64,000 bases of DNA from Alcaligenes faecalis (GTDB taxonomy: Bacteria > Pseudomonadota > Gammaproteobacteria > Burkholderiales > Burkholderiaceae_B). Shown piece by piece: positions 21,230 to 28,910 of this stretch. The translations under genes and the position numbers were made by a program. Location of the stretch: assembly GCF_005311025.1 (NCBI RefSeq), contig NZ_CP031747.1:930001-994000 (forward strand), read 5' to 3'. The notes under the pieces were generated by a model that saw only the letters and a list, made by a program, of their open reading frames with translations, made no database searches and had not been told where the DNA came from. Every line of letters begins with the position of its first letter. Positions within the stretch are counted from its first letter, which is position 1.

Positions 21230-22210
21230 TTAACGTGCAATGATCCGCGTCCAGTACGCCGTGCGGCGTTCTGTTCGAACTGGTAAAACTCGTTCGATAG
21301 CACTAAGGCCGCGCTCAATGTCGCTTAAGGGGTAGGCACCAGAGATGCGCAGCGCGCCCACGGCTGGATCACAACTAAGAAAGCCTGGCTGGTAGCGGGC
21401 CAGGGCGGCTATCAATTCATCAAGGCGCATATTGTCGGCATAGAGCATGCCATCTAGCCAGGCGTGTTGTTGAGTGGGCATAGCCGTGGGGATGCTGGCT
21501 CGGTGCGCGTCCAGTGTGGAGCTCATGCCTGCGGGCACGATCGTGGTCAAGTTAGCGGCCAGCGCAGGTTCCAGCCTGACGCTGCCTTGACTGACATGAA
21601 TATGGGCTCTGTCTTCGCTCCAGTAAACAGAGAACTGCGTGCCCAACGCCACGATTCGCCCTGCTGGGGTGCTGACCACCAATGATCTGGCTGGCAAGTG
21701 AGGATCGGCGTGCGTTGCAATGTGGATTTCTCCCCGGCGCAGCTTGATTTCACGGATTTGATTGTTATAGGAAATGTCGACAGCGCTATCCGTGTTCAGG
21801 CTTAGCTGGCTGCCATCTTCAAGTGTAGTCTGCCGGCGCTGGCCAACGGCCGTGCGCTGATCAGCGGTCCATACCTGCAGGGGAAACTGCTGAATCAATG
21901 CCGCACTGGCACCAGCGGTCAGCACAAAGGCAAAAGACTTGAGTACGGTACGTCGGCGTCGAAAGAGCGGTGTGCTTAATGCATGGAAACCAGCGGCCTG
22001 ATCAAACTGGCCAAATTGCTGATTCAGTAATTCGATACGTTTCCAGGCATGTTGATGCAAGGGGCTGGCGGCGAGCCATGCTTGCCAGGCTTGGTGGTCG
22101 GCGGGAGTGCACTCTTCCGCGCTCAAGCGCACAAACCATTCGCTGGCCGTAGCGATGACCTTTTCAGGCAAGTTTCCCGTATCCGGTGGATTCAACACGA
22201 TGTCAGGCAA
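21230..22210 (-). CDS. fecR: FecR-type anti-sigma / transmembrane sensor
   Basis: 326 residues. The N-terminal cytoplasmic DUF4880 part (WFVRLSAEECTPADHQAW and HAWKRIE) binds the sigma factor. One membrane segment at about residues 88-106 follows, then the periplasmic FecR domain (DGSQLSLNTDSAVDI, ARSLVVSTPAGRIVALGT), which contacts the receptor STN domain. It overlaps the sigma factor gene by 19 bp, implying coupled translation. The name is by family; the inducing siderophore is unknown. Confidence 0.92.
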   Translation of the reverse strand: MPDIVLNPPDTGNLPEKVIATASEWFVRLSAEECTPADHQAWQAWLAASPLHQHAWKRIELLNQQFGQFDQAAGFHALSTPLFRRRRTVLKSFAFVLTAGASAALIQQFPLQVWTADQRTAVGQRRQTTLEDGSQLSLNTDSAVDISYNNQIREIKLRRGEIHIATHADPHLPARSLVVSTPAGRIVALGTQFSVYWSEDRAHIHVSQGSVRLEPALAANLTTIVPAGMSSTLDAHRASIPTAMPTQQHAWLDGMLYADNMRLDELIAALARYQPGFLSCDPAVGALRISGAYPLSDIERGLSAIERVLPVRTERRTAYWTRIIAR

Positions 22211-22692
22211 TGTCGAATAGCCAGGGCCAAGTACTGCCGAACCGAACTGACAGAAACTTGCAGCTGTGCAGCGATCTGTGCGTGTTTCAGCCCCTCTAGC
22301 TGCAGCAATAAAAAGGCCTGGCGGGCTTTGGGAGGCAGGCCGTCAAGTAGTTTGTCTATCTCGACCAGTGCTTCCACGGCCAGGGCACGACGCTCCGGGG
22401 ACGGCGCAGAATCGTCTTGGCGAGCAGCCAGTGCTTGCAGATAGGCACGCTCGATATCTCGTCGACGAAACATATTGACCAGCAGGCCGTGTGCGATGGT
22501 GACCAGATAAGCACGAGGTTCGCGAAAGCTGCGAACATCGTCACGGCGCATGAGCACTTTCAGGTAAGTGTCGTGGGTCAGGTCCGCCGCATCCTCCGGG
22601 CATCCGGTTTTGCGACGCAGCCAGTCGCACAGCCAAGACTGGTGCTGGCTGTAGAGCCCTTCAAACGAGGCGTCCGGACTGCTTTGGGTCAT
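22192..22692 (-). CDS. fecI: FecI-like ECF sigma factor
   Basis: 166 residues: a sigma-70 region 2 (LTHDTYLKVL, RAYLVTIAHGLLVNMFRRRD) and a region 4 helix-turn-helix (GLKHAQIAAQLQVSVSSVRQYLA). It should direct transcription of the receptor gene when the FecR sensor is triggered. A Fur-box-like sequence 30-50 bp upstream suggests iron repression. First gene of a fecI-fecR-receptor cassette. Confidence 0.93.
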   Translation of the reverse strand: MTQSSPDASFEGLYSQHQSWLCDWLRRKTGCPEDAADLTHDTYLKVLMRRDDVRSFREPRAYLVTIAHGLLVNMFRRRDIERAYLQALAARQDDSAPSPERRALAVEALVEIDKLLDGLPPKARQAFLLLQLEGLKHAQIAAQLQVSVSSVRQYLALAIRHCLTSC

Positions 22693-22720
22693 GATCAGGT
22701 GGAAATATACGACAGTTGCT

Positions 22721-22739
22721 AATAATAACCATTATCAAT
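22721..22739 (-). promoter_or_regulatory. Putative Fur box before fecI
   Basis: The sequence AATAATAACCATTATCAAT, read on either strand, resembles the Fur consensus GATAATGATAATCATTATC. It lies about 30 bp upstream of the sigma factor start codon, where Fur would block transcription under iron-replete conditions. Confidence 0.72.
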
Positions 22740-22810
22740 AATTGATCGCAATGTCCCACACAAACAATGCCTGGTTCGTACAAACACCAATGTGTACCAA
22801 TATCAATTCT

Positions 22811-22820
22811 TGTATACAAT
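22811..22820. promoter_or_regulatory. Perfect palindrome TTGTATACAA before a GntR gene
   Basis: A perfect 10-bp palindrome lies 31 bp upstream of the GntR start codon. GTATAC-centred palindromes are typical operators of FadR-type GntR regulators, so this is probably the autoregulatory site. The core matches the five sites in the 31-40 kb cluster, but the flanks differ (TTG..CAA rather than CGG..CCG). Confidence 0.6.
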
Positions 22821-22851
22821 CCATAAAAAATGAATGCAAAATAGGAAAGCA

Positions 22852-23511
22852 ATGACCACGATCAAAACAGCAAGTCACAGCGATGGGGTGTATGAGTCGG
22901 TGCGGGCTCACGTTCTTGGCCTGGTGAAAAACATTGATGAGCCCGTGCGGGTTCGGGAAGAAGAACTGGCCAAGATGCTCAATGTCAGCCGCACGCCGGT
23001 ACGGGAAGCACTGCTGCGTCTGGGGCAGGAAGGTATTTTGACCATGGAGCCTCGTCGCGGCGCCTTGCTCTCGCCCTTGACCCAGCAGGACTACATCGAA
23101 TGGCTGAAGCTGCGCATTGAACTGGAAGCCTTTGCGGCGCGTGAAGCCGCCTTGAATGCCTCGCAGCGGGATGTGGATGCCTTGCGCGCGCTGTTTGCGC
23201 CCTTCAATCAAGACAATGTGGAAGAGCGTGTCAGCGAATATGCGGCAGCCAATGTGGAATTCCACGCGGCCATCATGCGTCTGGCTGCAAATAGTTTGCT
23301 GGAGAAGGTATGGAAGTCCTTTGGGCACCGCGACATGCTCAAGACCAAAACCATCGAGCGTCTGAAACGGGCGCACGAGTCTTTGGCCGAGCACCTGGCC
23401 ATGATCGACGCGATTGAAAAACGGGACGCAGCGCTGGCAGATCGTCTGGCGCGCGAGCACGTTCAAGGGTTGCTGACGCAAACCTTGAACAGTTCCAACA
23501 ACATCCGATAA
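22852..23511 (+). CDS. GntR-family regulator, FadR/FCD type
   Basis: 219 residues. An N-terminal winged helix (REEELAKMLNVSRTPVREAL) is followed by a helical FCD ligand domain. The start chosen has an AGGAAAG ribosome binding site; an ATG 18 bp earlier is also in frame. It is the first gene of a run with an FAH-family hydrolase, a Bug-type binding protein and RidA, and most likely controls that operon and itself through the upstream palindrome. The ligand is unknown; FCD regulators usually bind carboxylates. Confidence 0.88.
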   Translation: MTTIKTASHSDGVYESVRAHVLGLVKNIDEPVRVREEELAKMLNVSRTPVREALLRLGQEGILTMEPRRGALLSPLTQQDYIEWLKLRIELEAFAAREAALNASQRDVDALRALFAPFNQDNVEERVSEYAAANVEFHAAIMRLAANSLLEKVWKSFGHRDMLKTKTIERLKRAHESLAEHLAMIDAIEKRDAALADRLAREHVQGLLTQTLNSSNNIR

Positions 23512-23525
23512 GGAGGTTTGCTGTC

Positions 23526-24443
23526 ATGAAGTTACTGACCTTTGTAGCCGCAGGGGAAACGCATTTGGGCGGCATGCTGGACGATGATCGGGTGGTGGAT
23601 CTGACACAGGCCTGGGGGATGTACGAGCATCCTTTACGTGCTCGGCAGGCTCCCACTGAGGTCATTGACGCTATTTTTATAGGCGATGAGATCCTGATCA
23701 GCCTGCAGCTTTTGATGGAGCAGGCAAGCCAGGCCAAGGCTCCCGTCCATGCTGCTTCAGATCTGTGCTTTCTGGCTCCTGTCCCGAATCCGGCCAAAAA
23801 CATTTTCTGTGTGGGTCGCAATTACCGCGCCCATATCGTGGAAGGCAATCTGGCACGTGGTCGTGCGGCGGATGACTTCCCCAAAGCCCTGGAGTTCTTC
23901 AGCAAACCGCCCACCACGGTGGTGGGGCATCAGGCCCTGGTCAGCCGCCATGCGGCTCACACCAAGATGCTGGATTATGAAGTGGAGCTGGGCATTGTGA
24001 TCGGCAAGGAAGGCCGGGACATTCCAGTTGAAGACGCGCTGGACTATGTCTTTGGCTACACGGTGATCAACGATATTACGGCGCGTGATCTGCAAGCGCT
24101 GCATGGTCAGTGGTTCAAGGGCAAGTCACTGGACGGCACCTGCCCGATTGGGCCGGTAGTGGCATTGAAGACCTCCATTGCCGACCCCAACGCGCTGGAT
24201 CTTGAATTGGAAGTGAATGGCGAACTGCGCCAATCGGCCAATACGTCGGACATGTTGTTCGATGTGCCCAACATCATCGCCCAGTTGTCGGCGGGCATGA
24301 CCTTGGAGCCAGGGGACATTATTGCAACAGGCACGCCCTCCGGGGTTGGCTTTGCCATGCAGCCTCCACGCTCTTTGGAACCAGGCGATGTCATCAAAGC
24401 TCGTATCCCCGCTATAGGCGAGCTGGTCACTACTATTGAGTAA
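23526..24443 (+). CDS. Fumarylacetoacetate hydrolase family protein
   Basis: 305 residues. An N-terminal lid domain of about 85 residues is followed by the FAH fold: FCVGRNYRAH, the metal ligands in DYEVELGIVIG and the GYTVINDITARDLQ stretch, and GDIIATGTPSGVGF. Members cleave or hydrate 2-oxo acids and 1,3-diketones in aromatic and sugar-acid catabolism. Start has a GGAGG 9 nt upstream. It sits 14 bp after the GntR gene, so it belongs to the same operon. The exact substrate cannot be read. Confidence 0.9.
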   Translation: MKLLTFVAAGETHLGGMLDDDRVVDLTQAWGMYEHPLRARQAPTEVIDAIFIGDEILISLQLLMEQASQAKAPVHAASDLCFLAPVPNPAKNIFCVGRNYRAHIVEGNLARGRAADDFPKALEFFSKPPTTVVGHQALVSRHAAHTKMLDYEVELGIVIGKEGRDIPVEDALDYVFGYTVINDITARDLQALHGQWFKGKSLDGTCPIGPVVALKTSIADPNALDLELEVNGELRQSANTSDMLFDVPNIIAQLSAGMTLEPGDIIATGTPSGVGFAMQPPRSLEPGDVIKARIPAIGELVTTIE

Positions 24444-24454
24444 GGTTGACGACT

Positions 24455-25429
24455 ATGCGCTTTAAATTAATCCTGTCAGGCGTGGCTGTATTAAGCGCTT
24501 TAACGGCTGTGCCCTCGCTTGCGACGGCACAGGAATATCCCACCAAACCCATCACCATCATTGTTCCGTTCCCGGCGGGCGGCACACTGGATAATCTGAC
24601 CCGCAGTCTGGCGCAGAAAATGTCAGATGACTTCAAACAGCCTGTCATCATCGACAACAAACCCGGTGCCGGTACGGTGATTGGTACGGAAATCGTGGCC
24701 CGCGCCGCGCCGGATGGCTACACCTTGGGGATGGTGGCGAACAGTTTTGCCATCAATCCCAGCCTGTACGACAACCTGCGTTACGACACGGTGAAGGACT
24801 TTACGCCGGTTAGCTGGGTGGCCTACACACCGCACCTGCTGGTGGCGAATCCGGATGTGCCCGTCAAGAGCCTGGCGGATGTCATTGCTACAGCGAAATC
24901 CAAACCGGGCGAGCTGTCCTTTGCGTCCTTTGGTGCAGGTACATCGCCGCATATCGCGATTGAGCGCTTGAAAGCGGAAGCCAAGATTGATGTGCTGCAT
25001 ATTCCGTACAAAGGCCAGGCTCCAGCGTTGAACGATTTGCTGGGCGGTCATGTAGACATGATGTTTGCTAACACGCCTGATGTTTTGCCCCACGTGAAAT
25101 CCGGCAAGCTGCGTGCAATTGCTTTGGCGAACGATACTCGTCTGGAATCTATCCCCGAAGTGCCTACTTTCAAAGAAGCAGGCGTGGACAATATGAACTC
25201 CAACTCCTGGTATGGCGTGATAGTGCCTTCTGGTACCCCAGCACCGATTGTGGAGAAGCTCAGTGCTGAATTTGTCCGTATTGTGAACCTGCCCGAAATT
25301 CGTCAACGCTTGTTGGCCCAAGGACTGGAACCTGCGGGTACGACGTCGGCCGAGTTTGCCGAGTATCTGAAGTCTGAAATGGAAATGGCCGCCAAAGTGG
25401 TAAAAGCCTCCGGCGCCAGCGTGCAGTAA
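24455..25429 (+). CDS. Bug/TctC-type extracytoplasmic binding protein
   Basis: About 324 residues. A signal peptide ends at LATAQ (about residue 23), followed by the Bug family start YPTKPITIIVPFPAGG, the GAGTVIGTE loop and the DGYTLGM motif. Bug proteins deliver carboxylates to tripartite tricarboxylate transporters and are greatly expanded in Alcaligenaceae, often without linked membrane subunits, as here. The ATG used follows a TTG three codons earlier. It probably captures the substrate or an analogue for the FAH pathway. Confidence 0.92.
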   Translation: MRFKLILSGVAVLSALTAVPSLATAQEYPTKPITIIVPFPAGGTLDNLTRSLAQKMSDDFKQPVIIDNKPGAGTVIGTEIVARAAPDGYTLGMVANSFAINPSLYDNLRYDTVKDFTPVSWVAYTPHLLVANPDVPVKSLADVIATAKSKPGELSFASFGAGTSPHIAIERLKAEAKIDVLHIPYKGQAPALNDLLGGHVDMMFANTPDVLPHVKSGKLRAIALANDTRLESIPEVPTFKEAGVDNMNSNSWYGVIVPSGTPAPIVEKLSAEFVRIVNLPEIRQRLLAQGLEPAGTTSAEFAEYLKSEMEMAAKVVKASGASVQ

Positions 25430-25486
25430 ACCCTTAACGAATACGAAAGAGCCCAGAGAGCTCAAGCTACTAATCAGGAGATGAAT

Positions 25487-25873
25487 ATGATCAAAGAAAT
25501 TATCCGTTCCGACAAAGTGACTCCCCCTCGTGCCCCCTTGTCGCCTGCTGTGCGATCCAATGGCTTTGTGTTTGTGTCGGGCCAGCCAGGTTTTTTTGAT
25601 GATCGCCAGATCGCTGAAAACGACTTCGACGCACAGATGCACCAGGTCATGGCCAATGTGAAAGCGCTGCTGGAAGAAGCAGGCTCCAGCCTGGACCATA
25701 TCGTCAAAGCCAATGTGATTTTGAAGCACGCCGGTGACTTTGCCCGCATGAACGAGATCTATCGTACTTACTTCAAGGACGGCGAATACCCGGCCCGCAC
25801 CACGATTGCGGCGGATATGGGGAACCCCTTGTTCCTGCTGGAAATTGAATGCATCGCCGCTGTCGCGGAATGA
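25487..25873 (+). CDS. RidA-family enamine/imine deaminase
   Basis: 128 residues. The YjgF/RidA fold with the catalytic Arg in PARTTI and the conserved C-terminal EIECIAA. RidA proteins hydrolyse reactive 2-aminoacrylate-type enamines to 2-oxo acids; subfamilies linked to catabolic operons hydrolyse pathway intermediates. The start at 25487 has AGGAG 6 nt upstream; the ATG at 25481 abuts it. Last gene of the GntR-FAH-Bug-RidA operon, which suggests that the pathway makes a nitrogen-bearing or unstable enol intermediate. Confidence 0.92.
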   Translation: MIKEIIRSDKVTPPRAPLSPAVRSNGFVFVSGQPGFFDDRQIAENDFDAQMHQVMANVKALLEEAGSSLDHIVKANVILKHAGDFARMNEIYRTYFKDGEYPARTTIAADMGNPLFLLEIECIAAVAE

Positions 25874-25884
25874 TGAAATGAAAA

Positions 25885-25910
25885 AAGGCCGACATGAAGT
25901 CGGCCTTTTT
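25885..25910. terminator. Bidirectional terminator between RidA and MFS genes
   Basis: Stem AAGGCCGAC / GTCGGCCTT flanked by an A run and a T run, lying between convergent genes. It serves both. Confidence 0.92.
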
Positions 25911-25913
25911 GTT

Positions 25914-27140
25914 TCAGAACGCTCCTTGAGCGGAACGTCGCAAGGTAATCAAACCTAGGCCAGTCAAAACCGCAAAGATCGCACCGGCGGCAAAGGTGCC
26001 TTGGAAACCGATGGTATCCCAGAGCACGCCGGCAATGACGCTGGCCAGCAGCAGAGCGATACCGGTTAGCAGGTGGAACATGCCAAAGGCGGTGCCACGC
26101 AGTTCGGTGGGGGCGCTGTCAGCGATCAAGACGTTGAACAGGCCCTGGGTAAAGCCCATATGCAGGCCCCACAAGGCAACGCCCAGGCCCAGACCCAGCA
26201 AGCCGGGCACGAAAGCCAGGATCAGGTCCGCTGCAATCAGCAGGGCCACACCGATCAGGAGCAGGTCAGTTTTACGCATACGATCTGACAGCACACCGGC
26301 GGGGTAGGCGGACAGGGAAAAAGCCACGCTCATGACGACCAGCACGGCAGGGGCCCACATGGGCGGCAGACCGCTGGATTCACCGCGCAAGATCAGAAAG
26401 GCTTCGCTGAAACGGGCCAGGGTAAAAGCCAGGCCAATTGCGACAACCCACCAGTAGCGGGAACCCAGGCGGCCCAGATCTTCCCGGTTCAGAGGCAGTT
26501 TGCGGGGGCGGATGGTGGCCGGGATCTTCGGTTCGCGTACAAAGAACACCAGAACGGCGATGGCCGCAAAGGCAGGCAGCACGGCAACCCAGAAGATCAA
26601 CTGATAGTTGTTTGCTGTCCACCACATCAGGGCGATGGCCAGTAGGGGCCCTACAAAGGCGCCAATGGTATCCAGCGTTTGCCGCAAGCCATAGGCTGCG
26701 CCGCGCAGCTCGGGCGGGGTGACATCGGCGACCAAAGCATCACGCGGCGCACCGCGTATGCCTTTGCCGATGCGGTCTACAAAGCGGGCACCGACCAGCC
26801 AGTCCAGCGAGTTCGCCAGTGGAAAAATGGGTTTGGTCAGGGCGGCCAAGCCATAGCCAATTACTGCCAGCAGTTTGCGCTTCCCAAAACGGTCGCTGAC
26901 CGCTCCGGAAAACACCTTCATGATGGAGGCGGTGGCCTCGGCAATGCCTTCAATAAAACCGACCGCTAGTACCGATGTACCCATGACGGTGACCATATAA
27001 ATGGGCAGCAGGGCGTGGATCAGCTCCGAGGAAATATCCATGAACATGGACACAAAGCCCAGTGCCCAGACGCTGCGGTGGATTTTGGCACGGGAGGCGT
27101 CGGCCGTCGGGGTAAGCGCGGGATTAGCGGTTTTCTTCAT
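25914..27140 (-). CDS. MFS transporter linked to a ChrB-N protein
   Basis: About 408 residues with twelve membrane segments. The loop between segments 2 and 3 reads SDRFGKRK, and a second copy in the other half reads SDRMRKTD. It starts inside the 3' end of the ChrB-N gene (ATG at 27140 or 27149), so translation is coupled. Similar MFS proteins in pairs with ChrB-N proteins are found in proteobacteria, but the cargo is unknown. The protein is not the chromate transporter ChrA, which belongs to another family. Confidence 0.85.
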   Translation of the reverse strand: MKKTANPALTPTADASRAKIHRSVWALGFVSMFMDISSELIHALLPIYMVTVMGTSVLAVGFIEGIAEATASIMKVFSGAVSDRFGKRKLLAVIGYGLAALTKPIFPLANSLDWLVGARFVDRIGKGIRGAPRDALVADVTPPELRGAAYGLRQTLDTIGAFVGPLLAIALMWWTANNYQLIFWVAVLPAFAAIAVLVFFVREPKIPATIRPRKLPLNREDLGRLGSRYWWVVAIGLAFTLARFSEAFLILRGESSGLPPMWAPAVLVVMSVAFSLSAYPAGVLSDRMRKTDLLLIGVALLIAADLILAFVPGLLGLGLGVALWGLHMGFTQGLFNVLIADSAPTELRGTAFGMFHLLTGIALLLASVIAGVLWDTIGFQGTFAAGAIFAVLTGLGLITLRRSAQGAF

Positions 27141-27666
27141 GAGCGTCATAGACCATTTGGGCATACGCATCCAGCCGTGCCTTGCACTCTTGCAGGCGCT
27201 CTTGAGCAACCTGTGCCAGGGGGGCGCCATAAAAATCCAGTTTCTGGATTTTCTCGTACCAGTTTTCCAGCTTCTTCAGATCGGTTTCTTCTTCGTCCAG
27301 TTCGGCGTAGGTGAATTTCTGAATCGAAATTTCCTTGTCGATTTCGGCCTCGAAGTCTTTGCAACGGCCCAGCAGTTCCTGGTATTGCTCGTTGCGGTCG
27401 TCCGTAAAACGGGCGATGACTTTGTCCTCTTGTGCCTTGTCCAGAGCAATGGTCTCCAGCAAGACGCATTCACCTTCCATGGTCGTGATGTCGTTTTCCA
27501 GCACCTTCAGACGGCGCACATGCTCGTCGGTTTTAGGCAGAACACATACCCCGTTTTGCAGATACACCGCGCCCAGCGCTTTCAGGCGCCGCCATAAGGC
27601 CAGCCGTTTTGCACTGGGTTCAGAGGGGACCTTATAGGTAAGAAGCAGCCAGCTCATTGAAGTCAT
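27124..27666 (-). CDS. ChrB N-terminal-domain protein
   Basis: 180 residues. The start MSWLLLTYKVPSEPSAKRLA followed by LWRRLKALGAVYLQ and VCVLP matches the N-terminal domain of ChrB, the chromate-resistance regulator. The C-terminal half is a long charged helix (about 85-165) with coiled-coil character. The second domain of full-length ChrB is missing. An ATG three codons in (27657) would give the more usual MSWLLL start. It heads a two-gene operon with the overlapping MFS gene. A sensor or regulator role is inferred from the family. Confidence 0.8.
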   Translation of the reverse strand: MTSMSWLLLTYKVPSEPSAKRLALWRRLKALGAVYLQNGVCVLPKTDEHVRRLKVLENDITTMEGECVLLETIALDKAQEDKVIARFTDDRNEQYQELLGRCKDFEAEIDKEISIQKFTYAELDEEETDLKKLENWYEKIQKLDFYGAPLAQVAQERLQECKARLDAYAQMVYDAHEENR

Positions 27667-27683
27667 GATCGTGGATTTAAAGT

Positions 27684-27693
27684 AACGATCGTT
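27684..27693. promoter_or_regulatory. Palindrome AACGATCGTT before the ChrB-N gene
   Basis: A perfect 10-bp palindrome, 18 bp upstream of the ChrB-N start codon. Its position fits an operator for self-regulation; no protein can be assigned with certainty. Confidence 0.4.
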
Positions 27694-28178
27694 TCATATT
27701 AATAGAACTATATGATTCTGAAAAGAAGAACTGAACATGTCGTTCGAAACCGAGGGTATGTATCCAAGTGTTTGGTCTTGTATCCCGGCTTGTACAGAAT
27801 CAGGCCATTTTCGGGTCGCGATTGCCGGTAACAATTTCTTCCCCCAAGCCGCATGTGTCATGAGTTCTGGCGACTTTCGCTTAAGGGATTTCCCGGTTTT
27901 CTATCCGAAAACAGCCACCTTCCAAGGAAGGAAAACAGCCGTTTTGCGCTTTCCAAGCCAAGGAGCAATCGCTACCATGACAGCACCTATCCACTTTGTT
28001 CAGTTTCTTGCACGACCGGTCTCAACCACAAGCAGCGTGCAGACTTCAAGCCCAGGTTTAGGTAAAGCGCTTGTCCTTGGACAAGCTCTTGTTGGTTATG
28101 GAGTCAGTGTGTTCGTTTCCGGTTGTTGCGCGATACAGCGCCGCACTTTCGCGGTGGGAATCAATACGGAGGAATGCA
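27694..28178. other. Long gap upstream of the ferritin-like gene
   Basis: About 485 bp without a credible gene. A 149-codon frame is open on the plus strand (27737-28186), but its codon use is poor and it runs into the ferritin-like gene. Visible structure: CCTTCCAAGGAAGG (27918-27931) and GCTTGTCC-TT-GGACAAGC (28069-28086), both perfect inverted repeats. The second lies about 90 bp before the ferritin-like start and may be a regulator site or leader hairpin. Confidence 0.5.
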
Positions 28179-28727
28179 ATGAGTAAGCAGAAAGCAGTCC
28201 AAGCAAGCCAAGGTCCAATCGATGTTGCCGCTATCCGTGCAGCTGCCAAGAAGTTTGTGGACGACGGGGCGGTGGCATCCGGCTACAAGGGTAATCGTGA
28301 AGAAATCATTCAGATGCTCAATGAGGCCCTGGCCACCGAGCTGGTCTGTGTGATGCGCTACAAGCGCCACTACTTCACCGCTACCGGCTTGAACAATGAG
28401 CCTATCAAAGCCGAGTTTCTGGAACATGCCCAGCAAGAAGCCGAGCATGCCGACCGCATTGCCGAACGTATTGTGCAATTGAACGGCGAGCCGGATTTCA
28501 ACCCGGCCAATCTGGTCCAGCGTAGCCATGCAGAGTACGACGATAGCGACGATATCAAATCCATGATTCGCGCCAACCTGATTGCCGAGCGTATTGCGAT
28601 CGAGTCCTATCGTCAGATGATCGAGCGCATTGGCGACACCGACCCGACCACTCGCCAGATGCTGGTTGAAATCATGGCGGTGGAAGAAGAGCACGCCGAC
28701 GATATGGGCGATCTGCTGGATATCTAA
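28179..28727 (+). CDS. Ferritin-like / bacterioferritin-family protein
   Basis: 182 residues, mostly helical. Diiron ligands are visible as ALATE, QEAEHAD, LIAERIAIE and VEEEHADD, that is, the paired E and ExxH of the ferritin fold. The family is annotated as bacterioferritin or Dps-like and stores or detoxifies iron in the cytoplasm. The ATG has a perfect GGAGG 6 nt upstream. Single gene with its own terminator; the long upstream gap may hold its control elements. Confidence 0.9.
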   Translation: MSKQKAVQASQGPIDVAAIRAAAKKFVDDGAVASGYKGNREEIIQMLNEALATELVCVMRYKRHYFTATGLNNEPIKAEFLEHAQQEAEHADRIAERIVQLNGEPDFNPANLVQRSHAEYDDSDDIKSMIRANLIAERIAIESYRQMIERIGDTDPTTRQMLVEIMAVEEEHADDMGDLLDI

Positions 28728-28749
28728 GTAAGTTGCGCAGGTGCTCACC

Positions 28750-28778
28750 AAAACCCCGGTATTTTCCGGGGTTTTTTT
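28750..28778 (+). terminator. Intrinsic terminator after the ferritin-like gene
   Basis: Stem ACCCCGG / CCGGGGT with a short loop and seven T. Confidence 0.92.
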
Positions 28779-28815
28779 CTGCCTGAATTCTGAAAAGGAG
28801 TACAGTAGCGGCTTT

Positions 28816-28834
28816 CCTACCTATCGGTAGGTAG
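28816..28834. promoter_or_regulatory. Inverted repeat before the Bcr-type MFS gene, likely TetR operator
   Basis: CCTACCTATCGGTAGGTAG contains CTACC-N4-GGTAG plus a further GTAG half. Such tandem TACC/GGTA repeats are typical TetR-family operators. A TetR gene lies downstream of the MFS gene, and this site is about 77 bp before the MFS start. Confidence 0.6.
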
Positions 28835-28910
28835 TTTTGATTGACGTCGCTATATACGGGGGTGTGAGCGTGTTTGAATTTCTGTTCTTCCGCACTGTAG
28901 AGGGTGTGAC

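Noticed and set aside
27737-28186. A 149-codon frame before the ferritin-like gene
   Set aside because: No ribosome binding site, poor codon use, and overlap with the real ATG at 28179. Treated as non-coding.
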